A stretch of DNA of 26,722 bases from an uncultured Bacilli bacterium (GCA_934098445.1 CAKOOW010000014.1:1-26722), one strand, 5' to 3'. Shown: positions 7,191 through 14,265, numbered from the stretch's first letter. Translations and numbers: made by a program. The notes: generated by a model not told the origin, from the sequence alone.

Positions 7191-7224
7191 GGGCCTTGCT
7201 TGATTAAGAGCAAGCAAGCGGCCC
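7191..7224. other. Long hairpin directly downstream of the DGR target gene
   Basis: GGGCC (7191-7195) pairs with GGCCC (7220-7224) and TTGCTTG (7196-7202) with CAAGCAA (7211-7217), with a 2-nt bulge (7218-7219) and an 8-nt loop. It begins 17 nt after the target stop codon. On the minus strand no U-tract follows, so it is not a standard terminator for the target gene; it might protect the mRNA 3' end or form a cruciform. Confidence 0.65.
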
Positions 7225-7241
7225 TTTAATTCGTATTTACT

Positions 7242-8597
7242 TTACTGTATTTTCAAAGTATACGGATTCGAACTTTCGCCTGTGCCTTTATCCAACAGGA
7301 TACTAGATTTCAGAAAAAGCGCAGGACGGACGGCATTAGTATAGTAAGCATTATAGTAGTAGACATAGCCGACGTAGCCCACAAAGAACACCCCGTTAGC
7401 ATCAACCGAATCAGGCGCCAATGTCCATTGCCAATTGTTTGCATCGAATAAATAGTCATTTCCTTTGCAATCACTAAAATCGGATGAATCCCAATTATAA
7501 AGTTCTTTTGCTAGACAAGCAGCTCTATCTTTTGAAGACCCACCACTAGTTGCATAACCATAATCGCTTGGATACATTAAGCCAACTTTTCCTGTCCATA
7601 TTGTTGGTCTACCCGTATATACGGTTGTTCCTCTTTCATTACCATAAAAATGACTTGCTAAACCATTACTTGCTGAAGTATAACTACCCGTACCACCTAG
7701 ATTCCATACAACTTCTTCAATGGCATTTCTTGTTGTATCATTTTTTAGTCCTGTTGAAGTAAAATCGCATGAAGTTGTGGCATTTTTAGAGCCATTATAA
7801 CAGGTTCCACTTTTGGCATTATAATATAATGAACCTCCCACAGATACACTATCATACCCTGGATTTAACAACTTCATTGCATCTGCATCAGTCCAATCAT
7901 TAACACCATAACCACTATTTACTGATGAATCAGAACTGTCCCAAGAATAATTGCCTAAAGAATCAGCTCTTATAATCTTAACTAAATTTTCTTTAGAACC
8001 ATCTCCCTTAGTTACATTATTAAAGACCCCAATAATTCTCCATAATTCGCAAGTATCTGCCGTTGGATTAGCATAATCACTACAGTTGAAATATACATAG
8101 TTACTTGGATTAGCTCCTATATATCTTACATTTTTATCGGCATCATCACTTGCAAACATACTAGGATTATTACTCATTGCAGTAGTTATTGTCTCCGTTA
8201 AAGATGGTTTTTTAGTTTCAAAATACACATTACATTTTGTTCTCTTAGTTAAATTAGTTAATACTATTCCCCAAGCATCATTATCCCAACTAGCAGAAGT
8301 ATCATTATCACAAACTATCTTATCTACTATATAGCCATCATTCTTACCAGGTATAGTTTTAGAATATTCTCCATCTATATAAGCTCCTACTACTATATCC
8401 CCTTGAATAAACTCACCAACTGTTGTCTTAACAACTTCAACATCTTTAGAAACTGTAAACTTTGAATAAGCAAAATAAATCCCTGCTACTACAGCCAAAA
8501 CACAAGGAACACCAATATAAAAATATTTTCCATATTTGGTCAAATTTCTTTTAAATTTTAAATTTTTCAAATACTTATCTTTGTCAAATTTTTTCAT
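7242..8597 (-). CDS. DGR target: membrane-anchored variable surface protein
   Basis: A 451-aa protein whose C-terminus is the DGR variable region. Residues 1-24 are strongly basic, residues about 25-44 form a membrane helix (FYIGVPCVLAVVAGIYFAY), and the rest has the Ser/Thr/Asn/Gly/Trp-rich look of an exported domain, so it is probably a single-pass protein displayed outside the cell. The C-terminal domain (about residues 150-451) contains CELWRIIGVFN and ends WQWTLAPDS ... VRPALFLKS, the strand pattern of C-type-lectin-like DGR receptor domains. The VR encodes residues 394-428; positions 396, 399, 402, 405, 407-409, 411, 413-415, 418 and 419 differ from the TR-encoded Asn/Asp, seven of them now Tyr. 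Start supported by AGAAGGG upstream. The natural ligand is unknown. Confidence 0.92.
   Translation of the reverse strand: MKKFDKDKYLKNLKFKRNLTKYGKYFYIGVPCVLAVVAGIYFAYSKFTVSKDVEVVKTTVGEFIQGDIVVGAYIDGEYSKTIPGKNDGYIVDKIVCDNDTSASWDNDAWGIVLTNLTKRTKCNVYFETKKPSLTETITTAMSNNPSMFASDDADKNVRYIGANPSNYVYFNCSDYANPTADTCELWRIIGVFNNVTKGDGSKENLVKIIRADSLGNYSWDSSDSSVNSGYGVNDWTDADAMKLLNPGYDSVSVGGSLYYNAKSGTCYNGSKNATTSCDFTSTGLKNDTTRNAIEEVVWNLGGTGSYTSASNGLASHFYGNERGTTVYTGRPTIWTGKVGLMYPSDYGYATSGGSSKDRAACLAKELYNWDSSDFSDCKGNDYLFDANNWQWTLAPDSVDANGVFFVGYVGYVYYYNAYYTNAVRPALFLKSSILLDKGTGESSNPYTLKIQ
7289..7302 (-). other. Small hairpin just beyond the VR 3' end
   Basis: TATCC (7289-7293) and GGATA (7298-7302) with a 4-nt loop, 12 bp past the end of VR homology and inside the coding sequence. 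DGRs such as BPP-1 need a hairpin/cruciform with a 4-nt loop shortly after the IMH for efficient retrohoming; this one is in the right place but its 5-bp stem is shorter than the described 7-10 bp, so the call is tentative. Confidence 0.4.
7315..7419 (-). repeat. DGR variable repeat (VR) with IMH
   Basis: The 105-bp recipient of mutagenic retrohoming, at codons 394-428 of the target gene. It differs from the TR at 18 positions: 16 are adenines in the TR (10 A-to-T, 6 A-to-G, no A-to-C, coding strand) and two are not (a C-to-T giving A398V, a T-to-G in codon 402). The first 28 bp from the downstream side (7315-7342) are identical to the TR and hold the G+C-rich IMH. The reading frame stays open through all changes. 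Confidence 0.95.
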
Positions 8598-8698
8598 AAC
8601 TACCCTTCTCTACTTTTTATCTAAACTAACTATATCATAAAAACAACATTTTTCATAGTTAAAATTTTATCAACTTAACACTCAGTAACGAACATATT

Positions 8699-8750
8699 AA
8701 AAAAATATTTCAGCTTAAATGACTATTACCATATCACTTAATCTGAAATA
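8699..8750 (-). terminator. Strong intrinsic terminator of the AAA_14/DUF4143 gene
   Basis: On the minus strand TATTTCAG/CTGAAATA (8 bp) and, after one A-G mismatch, TTAAGTGA/TCATTTAA (8 bp with one wobble) build a roughly 17-bp hairpin followed by seven T. It starts 8 nt after the stop codon and isolates the DGR target gene from upstream transcription. Confidence 0.85.
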
Positions 8751-8757
8751 CCATTAC

Positions 8758-10035
8758 TTAATTCTTTAAAGCCGTAATAGGAACAACATATACCCCATCT
8801 GGTCGTCTATACGCCGCATTACTCATACCACAAATAACACAAAGTATTTTAGGAGCTTTACCTCCATCATTTTTTATAGAATTACTAATATTAAGTAAAT
8901 TTTTAGCAGCTTCTTCAATAGCTTTAGCTCCTAATTTAATCTCAAAACAACACCAAGAACCATCATCTAATTCAATAACCGAGTCAATCTCTCTGTTTAA
9001 ATAATCTTGATAATGATAACACTTACCATTAAAAGTATCAGCATATATTTTTAAATCTCTTTCTACTAATGCCTCAAACATAAAACCAAAGGTATCTAAA
9101 TCGCCAATTAATTTATTCACATTTAAATTCAATAATGCACACGCAATAGAAGGGTCGCTAAAATGTCTTTTCTCAGCTTGCTTCAATCTAACACTTGACC
9201 TAACATTAGTAGCAAAAGGACTATCATTATCTAATAAAAGTAATCTATCGAGAGCATCAAGATAAGAAGAAACCGTATCTATATCAATATCATCAGCTTC
9301 AATATCTTTAATATCTTTTCTAATTTTATTATTACTTACAGTAGTACTTTCGTTTCTTGCCAAAGACCTTAATAGTAGCATCATTTTATGTTTATCTCTC
9401 TTAGTACCATCTAATCTATTTAAATCATCATCAATAATTAATCTAATATACTCGTTTACCGCAATTAAAGCATCATCAGCACTATAGTTTAAATTTCCAG
9501 GCCACCCGCCTCGAATAATTAACTCAGCTAAATGTCTTAAATCAACTTCCCCAGTTGCCAAAGATATATCTTTACCATCACAAATATCCTTCAATGACAC
9601 AACCCCAGAAGAATCCCCAGATTCAAATAGTGACATTGGTCTCAATCTAATTTTCCCATATCTACCAGCACCACTATGATTAATTCCTTCTCTATATGGT
9701 GTCGAAGAACCAGTTAAAATATATTGTCCCTTTAATCCTGTCTTATCAACGTCGTATCTAATAGCATCCCATAAATTAGTAGCCACTTGCCACTCATCAA
9801 TAAGTCTTGGTTTTTCTCCTTCTAAAACAATATTAGGTGATATCTGAGCTAAAGTTGCGTTATTAGACTGTTCACCAGTACCATCATATAACAAAGCCTC
9901 ACTATTTGCATGATACCTTGCCGTCCAAGTTTTTCCACAATACTTAGGTCCTTCTATAACTACCGCCCCAAATAATTTTAAATACTTTTCAATTTTTTCA
10001 TCAATAATTCTTTTCTTATAATTCTTAACTTGCAT
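8758..10035 (-). CDS. AAA_14 / DUF4143-type ATP-binding protein
   Basis: A 425-aa protein of the AAA_14 plus DUF4143 family. Walker A is EGPKYCGKT at residues 28-36, Walker B LIDEWQ at 78-83, followed by ILTGSS (about 110-115), a sensor-like Ser/Thr motif, and GRYGKIRLRPMSLFE, which is characteristic of the family. The C-terminal half (DUF4143) contains REIDSVIELDDGSWCCFEIKLG, resembling a PD-(D/E)xK-type strand arrangement. Cellular role is poorly known; members are common in gut bacteria as scattered paralogues. An in-frame ATG 12 nt further upstream exists, but GGAGG lies between the two ATGs, 5 nt before the one chosen, so the downstream start is better. It sits after the four 23-bp repeats. 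Confidence 0.85.
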   Translation of the reverse strand: MQVKNYKKRIIDEKIEKYLKLFGAVVIEGPKYCGKTWTARYHANSEALLYDGTGEQSNNATLAQISPNIVLEGEKPRLIDEWQVATNLWDAIRYDVDKTGLKGQYILTGSSTPYREGINHSGAGRYGKIRLRPMSLFESGDSSGVVSLKDICDGKDISLATGEVDLRHLAELIIRGGWPGNLNYSADDALIAVNEYIRLIIDDDLNRLDGTKRDKHKMMLLLRSLARNESTTVSNNKIRKDIKDIEADDIDIDTVSSYLDALDRLLLLDNDSPFATNVRSSVRLKQAEKRHFSDPSIACALLNLNVNKLIGDLDTFGFMFEALVERDLKIYADTFNGKCYHYQDYLNREIDSVIELDDGSWCCFEIKLGAKAIEEAAKNLLNISNSIKNDGGKAPKILCVICGMSNAAYRRPDGVYVVPITALKN

Positions 10036-10086
10036 AAAGGCCTCCATAACTTGAGTATAAAAGATAATCTTACAAAAGTCAACTTC

Positions 10087-10171
10087 ATTCCTATGGATTT
10101 TAGCATTTCAACCCCATGAATTTTAACTTTTTATTCCTATGAATTTCAGACTTTTATTCCTATAGATTTTA
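10087..10171. repeat. Four tandem 23-bp repeats
   Basis: Units start at 10087, 10110, 10133 and 10156, an exact 23-bp period, with core ATTCCTATGRATTTTA followed by a T-rich stretch. Copies are degenerate (the second begins AACCCCATGAATTTTA; the last has ATAGATTTTA and runs into the stop codon of the HerA-like gene). They fill the gap between the HerA-like gene and the start of the AAA_14 gene. Two helical turns per unit would suit an array of protein-binding sites. Confidence 0.75.
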
Positions 10172-11926
10172 TTTATACCACTCACTCACTATATCTACTG
10201 AAGTACTCTCAGGCATAGGACTAGGTAACTCCATATCCACTATCACTGGAATATTAAAAGCTGTTCCAAAACACAAAGGCATCCCCGACCTTAAAGTCTT
10301 AACTTTCTCTAAAGTATTCTTATTAACCGCTGCACTAATCTTACTAACAATATCAATATCATCCGGATGATGTAATCTTAAAACTAAAAAATTAGTACAT
10401 TGCGACAAAGAAGTTGCCGACAACTCACTAGGTCTTTGCGTAATAAGTCCTAGTAGTATCCCATACTTTCGTCCTTCCTTAGTAATTCTATCAAAAATAT
10501 TATAACCCAATATCTCATAATCATGGTCATTCTTCACATAACGATGAGCCTCTTCCATTAATATATGAATAGGAAAACTAGCCCTTTTCTCCAAACTAGT
10601 AACATAATCAAAAAACATTTTTCCATAAATCTTCGACAAAGTCTTAATCATTCGATCATCAACACCATTCAAATTAATGTTAATAATCTGAGCTTCTTTT
10701 CCTTCTTTAGTATGAAAAAATCTCTTAATATATTCTTCCTTAGATATAACCTTATCAAATTCAAATATCTTCTTATACTCACTATTAATAATTGAATTCA
10801 ATCTAATCTTTAAAGTATTTAACTTATCATACTGATTACTAGAATTTAACACCCCTTCATTAAGAAGTGAAAAATCTAATGCATTCTGTAAATCATCCAA
10901 AGTATAAATAAAATTAGGTTCTATCTTTAACTCATTCAAATCAAAATTCAAAAATTGTTTAATAAAATCAGTAATAAGTCCAATAGCATTCATCTTTCCT
11001 TGACTATCAATAAGTAAACACTGTCTTAAAGTCCTATCATATCCTGGTTGATGAATAATAGTATCTAAACTAATATTAACTGTATTATACTTAGTTAAAG
11101 CTGCTATTATCTGGTCTCTAATCGCTGCTGCAGGTTTTCCACAAGATAATATATCCATAATCGTCGATGCTATTATATAGTCTTTATATTTAACTGTATT
11201 AGGATCTTTACTATTAAAGATATAGGTAAGTCTTAAAGTATTTTCTATTACCGGAATAACATTATAATCACTAACACTAAGTAAAAGGGCTAAATCATCT
11301 ACTCCTAAAAAATAAGCAGGAATTTTAACTTCAATATCTTCTTCCTTTGGACTAGTAGAATAACTCTTAAACTTTAAGCCTTCAATTCGATCAATCCCTT
11401 TAAAAGCTCTTTTATACTCTCCAAAAACATCAAAGACTATAAAATGTGAATTAACAGGTAACTTATCATCATTACTATAAAACAAATTTTGAAGTAGTCT
11501 CGCCATCGCACAAGACTTCCCAGAACCAGTATTTCCTAAGACAGCAAAATGTCCACTAAAAAATTTATTCTTATCCGCAGTAACTTTATAATTATCATAT
11601 ATTAAAGACTTTCCAATCAATAGATTAGCTTTATTACTATAATCTTGACTTCCTAATAAGTATTCTACTTCTTTTTTATTAATAACTCTAATGGAACAAT
11701 TACTACTAGGCTTCTTAATTATCCCTGCTATAAACTTATTATCTTTGATTTCTCCAATTAATAAAACCTCTATTTCTTTAATAGATATATTAATTATCTC
11801 TCCCACCAACTGTTTACTAGTATCACTAAATACTAAATGATACCCAATTAAATTAGTCTCCGATTTCTCCATTCTATTTTCAACATAAATATAATTATCT
11901 ACTACTCTTATAATCTTTCCAAACAT
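10169..11926 (-). CDS. HerA-like (DUF87) P-loop ATPase
   Basis: A 585-aa HerA/FtsK-type ATPase. An N-terminal beta-rich region (about 1-110, HAS-barrel-like) precedes Walker A GNTGSGKS at residues 131-138, then HFIVFDVFGEYKRAF, Walker B IHILMEEAHRYVKND, GRKYGILLGLITQRPSELS and a C-terminal LRSGMPLCFG segment, all typical of HerA. HerA proteins form hexameric DNA-translocating rings, in archaea with the nuclease NurA and in bacteria often with SIR2 or other effectors in phage defence. No nuclease partner is next to it; its neighbour is an AAA_14 ATPase. An upstream in-frame GTG at 11935 is part of the AAAGGTGG ribosome binding site, so the ATG at 11926 is chosen. Likely cytoplasmic. Confidence 0.85.
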   Translation of the reverse strand: MFGKIIRVVDNYIYVENRMEKSETNLIGYHLVFSDTSKQLVGEIINISIKEIEVLLIGEIKDNKFIAGIIKKPSSNCSIRVINKKEVEYLLGSQDYSNKANLLIGKSLIYDNYKVTADKNKFFSGHFAVLGNTGSGKSCAMARLLQNLFYSNDDKLPVNSHFIVFDVFGEYKRAFKGIDRIEGLKFKSYSTSPKEEDIEVKIPAYFLGVDDLALLLSVSDYNVIPVIENTLRLTYIFNSKDPNTVKYKDYIIASTIMDILSCGKPAAAIRDQIIAALTKYNTVNISLDTIIHQPGYDRTLRQCLLIDSQGKMNAIGLITDFIKQFLNFDLNELKIEPNFIYTLDDLQNALDFSLLNEGVLNSSNQYDKLNTLKIRLNSIINSEYKKIFEFDKVISKEEYIKRFFHTKEGKEAQIININLNGVDDRMIKTLSKIYGKMFFDYVTSLEKRASFPIHILMEEAHRYVKNDHDYEILGYNIFDRITKEGRKYGILLGLITQRPSELSATSLSQCTNFLVLRLHHPDDIDIVSKISAAVNKNTLEKVKTLRSGMPLCFGTAFNIPVIVDMELPSPMPESTSVDIVSEWYK

Positions 11927-11968
11927 ATGAACCACCTTTATATCTTATAGAAAAATTATATCAAAAAT

Positions 11969-11997
11969 AAAAAAAGAAGTATATACTACTTAACTTC
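11969..11997 (-). terminator. Probable intrinsic terminator of the rplU-prp-rpmA operon
   Basis: On the minus strand GAAGT (11997-11993) pairs with ACTTC (11980-11976), with an alternative inner stem AAGTA/TACTT, followed by seven T. It overlaps the rpmA stop codon. The stem is short and A+T-rich, so it is moderately convincing. Confidence 0.55.
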
Positions 11998-12273
11998 GTA
12001 TACACTTACTTTTTTCTTGTCTCTTCCAAGACGTTCATATTTAACAGTACCAGCTACTTTAGCATATAAAGTATGGTCTTTGCCCATTCCAACATTTGTT
12101 CCTGGATAAATCTTAGTTCCTCTTTGACGATAAATTATAGCCCCAGCAGTAACAACTTCTCCATCACTAGCCTTAGCGCCTAATCTACGACCAACAGAAT
12201 CTCTACCGTTTTGAGTAGAACCTTGAGCTTTAACGTGAGCAAATAATTGGATATTCAATTTCATAAAATTCAT
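11986..12273 (-). CDS. rpmA: 50S ribosomal protein L27 with cleavable N-terminal extension
   Basis: A 95-aa L27, a large-subunit protein whose mature N-terminus reaches towards the peptidyl transferase centre. The conserved start of the mature domain is GSTQNGRDSVGRRLG, followed by RQRGTKIYPGTNVGMGKDHTLYA. The first 11 residues (MNFMKLNIQLF, then AHVK) are the Firmicutes-type extension removed by the Prp protease between Phe11 and Ala12, which must occur for normal ribosome assembly. AGGAGG lies 6 nt before the first ATG, supporting this start. The start codon overlaps the prp stop (ATGA). Confidence 0.97.
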   Translation of the reverse strand: MNFMKLNIQLFAHVKAQGSTQNGRDSVGRRLGAKASDGEVVTAGAIIYRQRGTKIYPGTNVGMGKDHTLYAKVAGTVKYERLGRDKKKVSVYEVK

Positions 12274-12581
12274 TTTAATCCTCCTATTTTGATATTTTTT
12301 GGATAATCACTTGCCAATTCTTTTAACATATTTAACATAACATTTAAAATTTTCTCGACAACCTCATTATCACTAACGACAGTAATTAAAACATTACCAT
12401 CTTGAGTATCATATTTAATTTTATCTTCAGTTAAGGCTAAAATATCATTTATTGTCGTTGTAACTATACTAGATACAGCCGCACACACAATATCTTTGCC
12501 ATAAGTATCATAGAAAGCATGACCCTTAATACTAACACTTTTAATTAAATTATTAGATACCACATAGTTCACTTTTATCAT
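12270..12581 (-). CDS. prp: Ribosomal processing cysteine protease Prp
   Basis: A 103-aa cysteine protease that trims the N-terminal extension of L27. The catalytic pair lies in GHAFYDTYGKDIVCAAVS, with His21 and Cys33. Length and location between rplU and rpmA are as in other Firmicutes. It begins 2 nt after the rplU stop without its own clear ribosome binding site and overlaps rpmA by 4 nt, so its synthesis is coupled to the substrate it matures. The stop codon is TGA, evidence that this organism does not read UGA as Trp. Confidence 0.95.
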   Translation of the reverse strand: MIKVNYVVSNNLIKSVSIKGHAFYDTYGKDIVCAAVSSIVTTTINDILALTEDKIKYDTQDGNVLITVVSDNEVVEKILNVMLNMLKELASDYPKNIKIGGLK

Positions 12582-12583
12582 AA

Positions 12584-12886
12584 TTACTTAACATTAATAG
12601 ACTTAATAGTAACCTTAGTATATGGTTGTCTATGTCCTTGTTTCTTACGATATTTCTTCTTAGGTTTGTACTTAAATACAGTAATTTTCTTTTGTCTTCC
12701 TTGTTTTTCAACAACACCAACAACGCTTGCATTTTTAACTGTTGGATTACCAAATACTTCACCAGCCATAAGTACTTCATCAAAAGTAACTTCTTTGCCA
12801 ACTTCAGCATCTAATTTTTCAACATAAATAACATCGCCTTCAGAAACACAATATTGTTTTCCACCTGTTACAAATATAGCTTTCAT
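12584..12886 (-). CDS. rplU: 50S ribosomal protein L21
   Basis: A 100-aa L21, binding 23S rRNA in the large subunit. It opens MKAIFVTGGKQYCVSEGDVIYVEKL, the family signature, and ends with the basic tail KYRKKQGHRQPYTKVTIKSI. The start is fixed by TAAGGAGGG 5 nt upstream; a longer in-frame extension to 12934 runs through the leader RNA and is rejected. First gene of the L21-Prp-L27 operon. Confidence 0.97.
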   Translation of the reverse strand: MKAIFVTGGKQYCVSEGDVIYVEKLDAEVGKEVTFDEVLMAGEVFGNPTVKNASVVGVVEKQGRQKKITVFKYKPKKKYRKKQGHRQPYTKVTIKSINVK

Positions 12887-12979
12887 ATTATCCCTCCTTA
12901 TAAATTTAAGACGCGCCCTTAAGGTGGTTACCAAACTCTTTTAACCTTTTTAGTGCGGTTTTAAGAAAGCCTTAAAACG
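12887..12979 (-). ncRNA. Ribosomal protein L21 leader RNA
   Basis: The 5' untranslated region of rplU contains GGTAACCACCTTAAGGGC followed by GCGTC (12932-12910), a conserved element of the Firmicutes L21 leader, plus upstream AAGGCTTTCTTAAAACCGCAC. Such leaders are thought to let L21 repress its own operon. Ends are approximate: transcription start is inferred from the promoter, and the 3' side is the Shine-Dalgarno sequence. Confidence 0.8.
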
Positions 12980-12985
12980 ATTAAT

Positions 12986-13014
12986 ATTCTACCAAAGTAT
13001 TAATCACTTGTCAA
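12986..13014 (-). promoter_or_regulatory. Near-consensus sigma-A promoter of rplU-prp-rpmA
   Basis: Perfect TTGACA (13014-13009), 17-nt spacer, TAGAAT (12991-12986, one mismatch to TATAAT), placed just before the L21 leader. Confidence 0.85.
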
Positions 13015-13107
13015 TCAGCTTTTACAAGACTATCTTCACTTAAAGCAATTAAAAAAAGATGAATTTAATCATTTATAAATCAAACTTCTTATTTAAATTT
13101 ACTACTA

Positions 13108-13845
13108 TTATTCGCACATTTCTTCTTTAATTTGTTTTAAAAAATTATCATAGTCTTTCATTTTACTATCTAATCGTTCTTGACACAATTTAAAAACATT
13201 TACTAAATCGGTGGCATCATCAGTCTTTTGAGCTTTATAAAGTGCTGACTTATATTCTTTCTCATACATATTATCAATAGCAATCAAATCAATATTAGCC
13301 TCTAAACATTGTTTAAGGATAATAAAACGACCAATTCTTCCATTGCCATCTTGAAACGGATGAATTTTCTCAAAACGATAATGAAATCTAGCTATATCAT
13401 TGATAGTTGGATTAACCGTTTCTTGCCAATCTAAAAGTAAATTAAACATTAAATTATCAACTTCATTTGGATATGCTAATTTCAAATCAACATTTCGCAA
13501 TTTATTTTCATATTGCTTCCAACACCCAGTATTATGAATTTCTTCATCAACAGTATCTTTCTTTAACTCTCTTTGCCAATCAAATAGCATAAATTTATCT
13601 AAAGTTTTATCACAATCATTAATGACTTTATCAAATACATTTAACGAGTTTTTTGTTTCCACAACGTCATCCAAAAAATGTTCACCAGTAACTTTTTTAT
13701 CAAATAATAATTTTTCTAAATTTTCTTTGCTAAAAGTGCTGCCTTCCAAATGATTAGAATGAAACAAAAATTCTATTTTTAAATCATCATAAAAAGAATT
13801 TTTTATTTTGGATATTTTTTTCATTTCTTTTGTACTTATTTTCAT
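13108..13845 (-). CDS. Fic-domain protein with N-terminal self-inhibitory motif
   Basis: A 245-aa Fic protein, an enzyme family that usually transfers AMP from ATP to Ser, Thr or Tyr of target proteins. The catalytic motif HPFQDGNGRIGRF is at residues 162-174 with all key residues (His162, Asp166, Asn168, Arg170, Arg174 region) kept. Near the N-terminus SNHLEG (residues 30-35) fits the (S/T)xxxE(G/N) inhibitory helix, whose Glu blocks ATP positioning; carried within the same chain N-terminally, it makes this a class II type Fic. No separate antitoxin gene is adjacent, consistent with self-inhibition. GGAGG lies 7 nt before the chosen ATG; the longer frame to 13890 overlaps the promoter and is rejected. 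The target is unknown. Confidence 0.9.
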   Translation of the reverse strand: MKISTKEMKKISKIKNSFYDDLKIEFLFHSNHLEGSTFSKENLEKLLFDKKVTGEHFLDDVVETKNSLNVFDKVINDCDKTLDKFMLFDWQRELKKDTVDEEIHNTGCWKQYENKLRNVDLKLAYPNEVDNLMFNLLLDWQETVNPTINDIARFHYRFEKIHPFQDGNGRIGRFIILKQCLEANIDLIAIDNMYEKEYKSALYKAQKTDDATDLVNVFKLCQERLDSKMKDYDNFLKQIKEEMCE

Positions 13846-13878
13846 AATATTTCCTCCAATCGTTCTTAAATCAAGAAT

Positions 13879-13907
13879 ATTGTAGCACAAGGAAATCTTT
13901 TTTTAAA
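13879..13907 (-). promoter_or_regulatory. Probable promoter of the Fic gene
   Basis: TTTAAA (13907-13902), 17-nt spacer, TACAAT (13884-13879) on the minus strand, about 34 nt before the Fic start codon. Confidence 0.55.
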
Positions 13908-13959
13908 TAATTTTAGAATTATTTATATACACTTATTAATATTTAAAGTTTTTCATCAG

Positions 13960-13991
13960 AAAAAAACTAATTAAATCAGCTCTAATTAGTT
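13960..13991 (-). terminator. Intrinsic terminator after the small membrane protein gene
   Basis: On the minus strand AACTAATT and AATTAGTT form a perfect 8-bp stem around an 11-nt loop, followed by a T-run. It overlaps the stop codon of the upstream gene and separates it from the Fic gene. Confidence 0.7.
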
Positions 13992-14227
13992 TCTTTTTCT
14001 AACACTTTTATTTCATCTCTCTTAATCTCAATATACATTACAAAAGATAAACATAAAAAGGTTAATAAGATTACAGCCCCTACTATACAATAGCCAATAG
14101 CATTCAAACTATCTGCTCTTATTCCTAGGCTTATCAAGCCACTTCCTAAGAATAGACCTATCGTAAATATTAATATAGCATAGCACATTAATCTATCATT
14201 ATATTCTTTGCGTTCTTTTTTTGACAT
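13982..14227 (-). CDS. Small two-helix membrane protein, unknown function
   Basis: An 81-aa protein not assigned to a family. A basic N-terminus (MSKKERKEYNDR) precedes two membrane helices, about residues 14-36 and 42-66, and a charged C-terminal tail (EIKRDEIKVLEKE), giving both ends in the cytoplasm. AGGAGG lies 7 nt before the ATG, so it is a well-supported gene. It follows polC after 38 bp and ends in its own terminator, so it may be co-transcribed with dnaE-polC. Confidence 0.75.
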   Translation of the reverse strand: MSKKERKEYNDRLMCYAILIFTIGLFLGSGLISLGIRADSLNAIGYCIVGAVILLTFLCLSFVMYIEIKRDEIKVLEKETN

Positions 14228-14265
14228 ATTGTATCCTCCTATTAATAGGATACCATATTTTAAAG

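Larger units (their letters stand above)
4577..8597 (-). other. Diversity-generating retroelement (DGR) locus
   Basis: All DGR parts are present in the usual order on one strand: target gene with VR at its 3' end (8597-7242), TR (6873-6769), MutS-like accessory gene, Avd-like gene and DGR-type reverse transcriptase, plus a further 88-aa gene. DGRs copy the TR RNA into cDNA with errors at adenines and replace the VR with this cDNA, diversifying the ligand-binding face of the target protein. The decisive evidence is the TR/VR comparison: 105 bp without gaps, with 16 of 18 differences at TR adenines. No phage genes flank it, so it looks like a chromosomal cellular DGR. Confidence 0.95.

Noticed and set aside
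7191..7224. Intrinsic terminator of the DGR target gene
   Set aside because: The stem is good but the minus-strand downstream sequence is AGCAGAAAAA, not a U-tract.
10087..10171. CRISPR array
   Set aside because: The 23-bp unit repeats head to tail with no unique spacers, and no cas genes are nearby.
12553..12810. Second minus-strand frame over the L21 gene
   Set aside because: Overlaps rplU in another frame, lacks family features and is Leu/Lys-biased as expected of a shadow.
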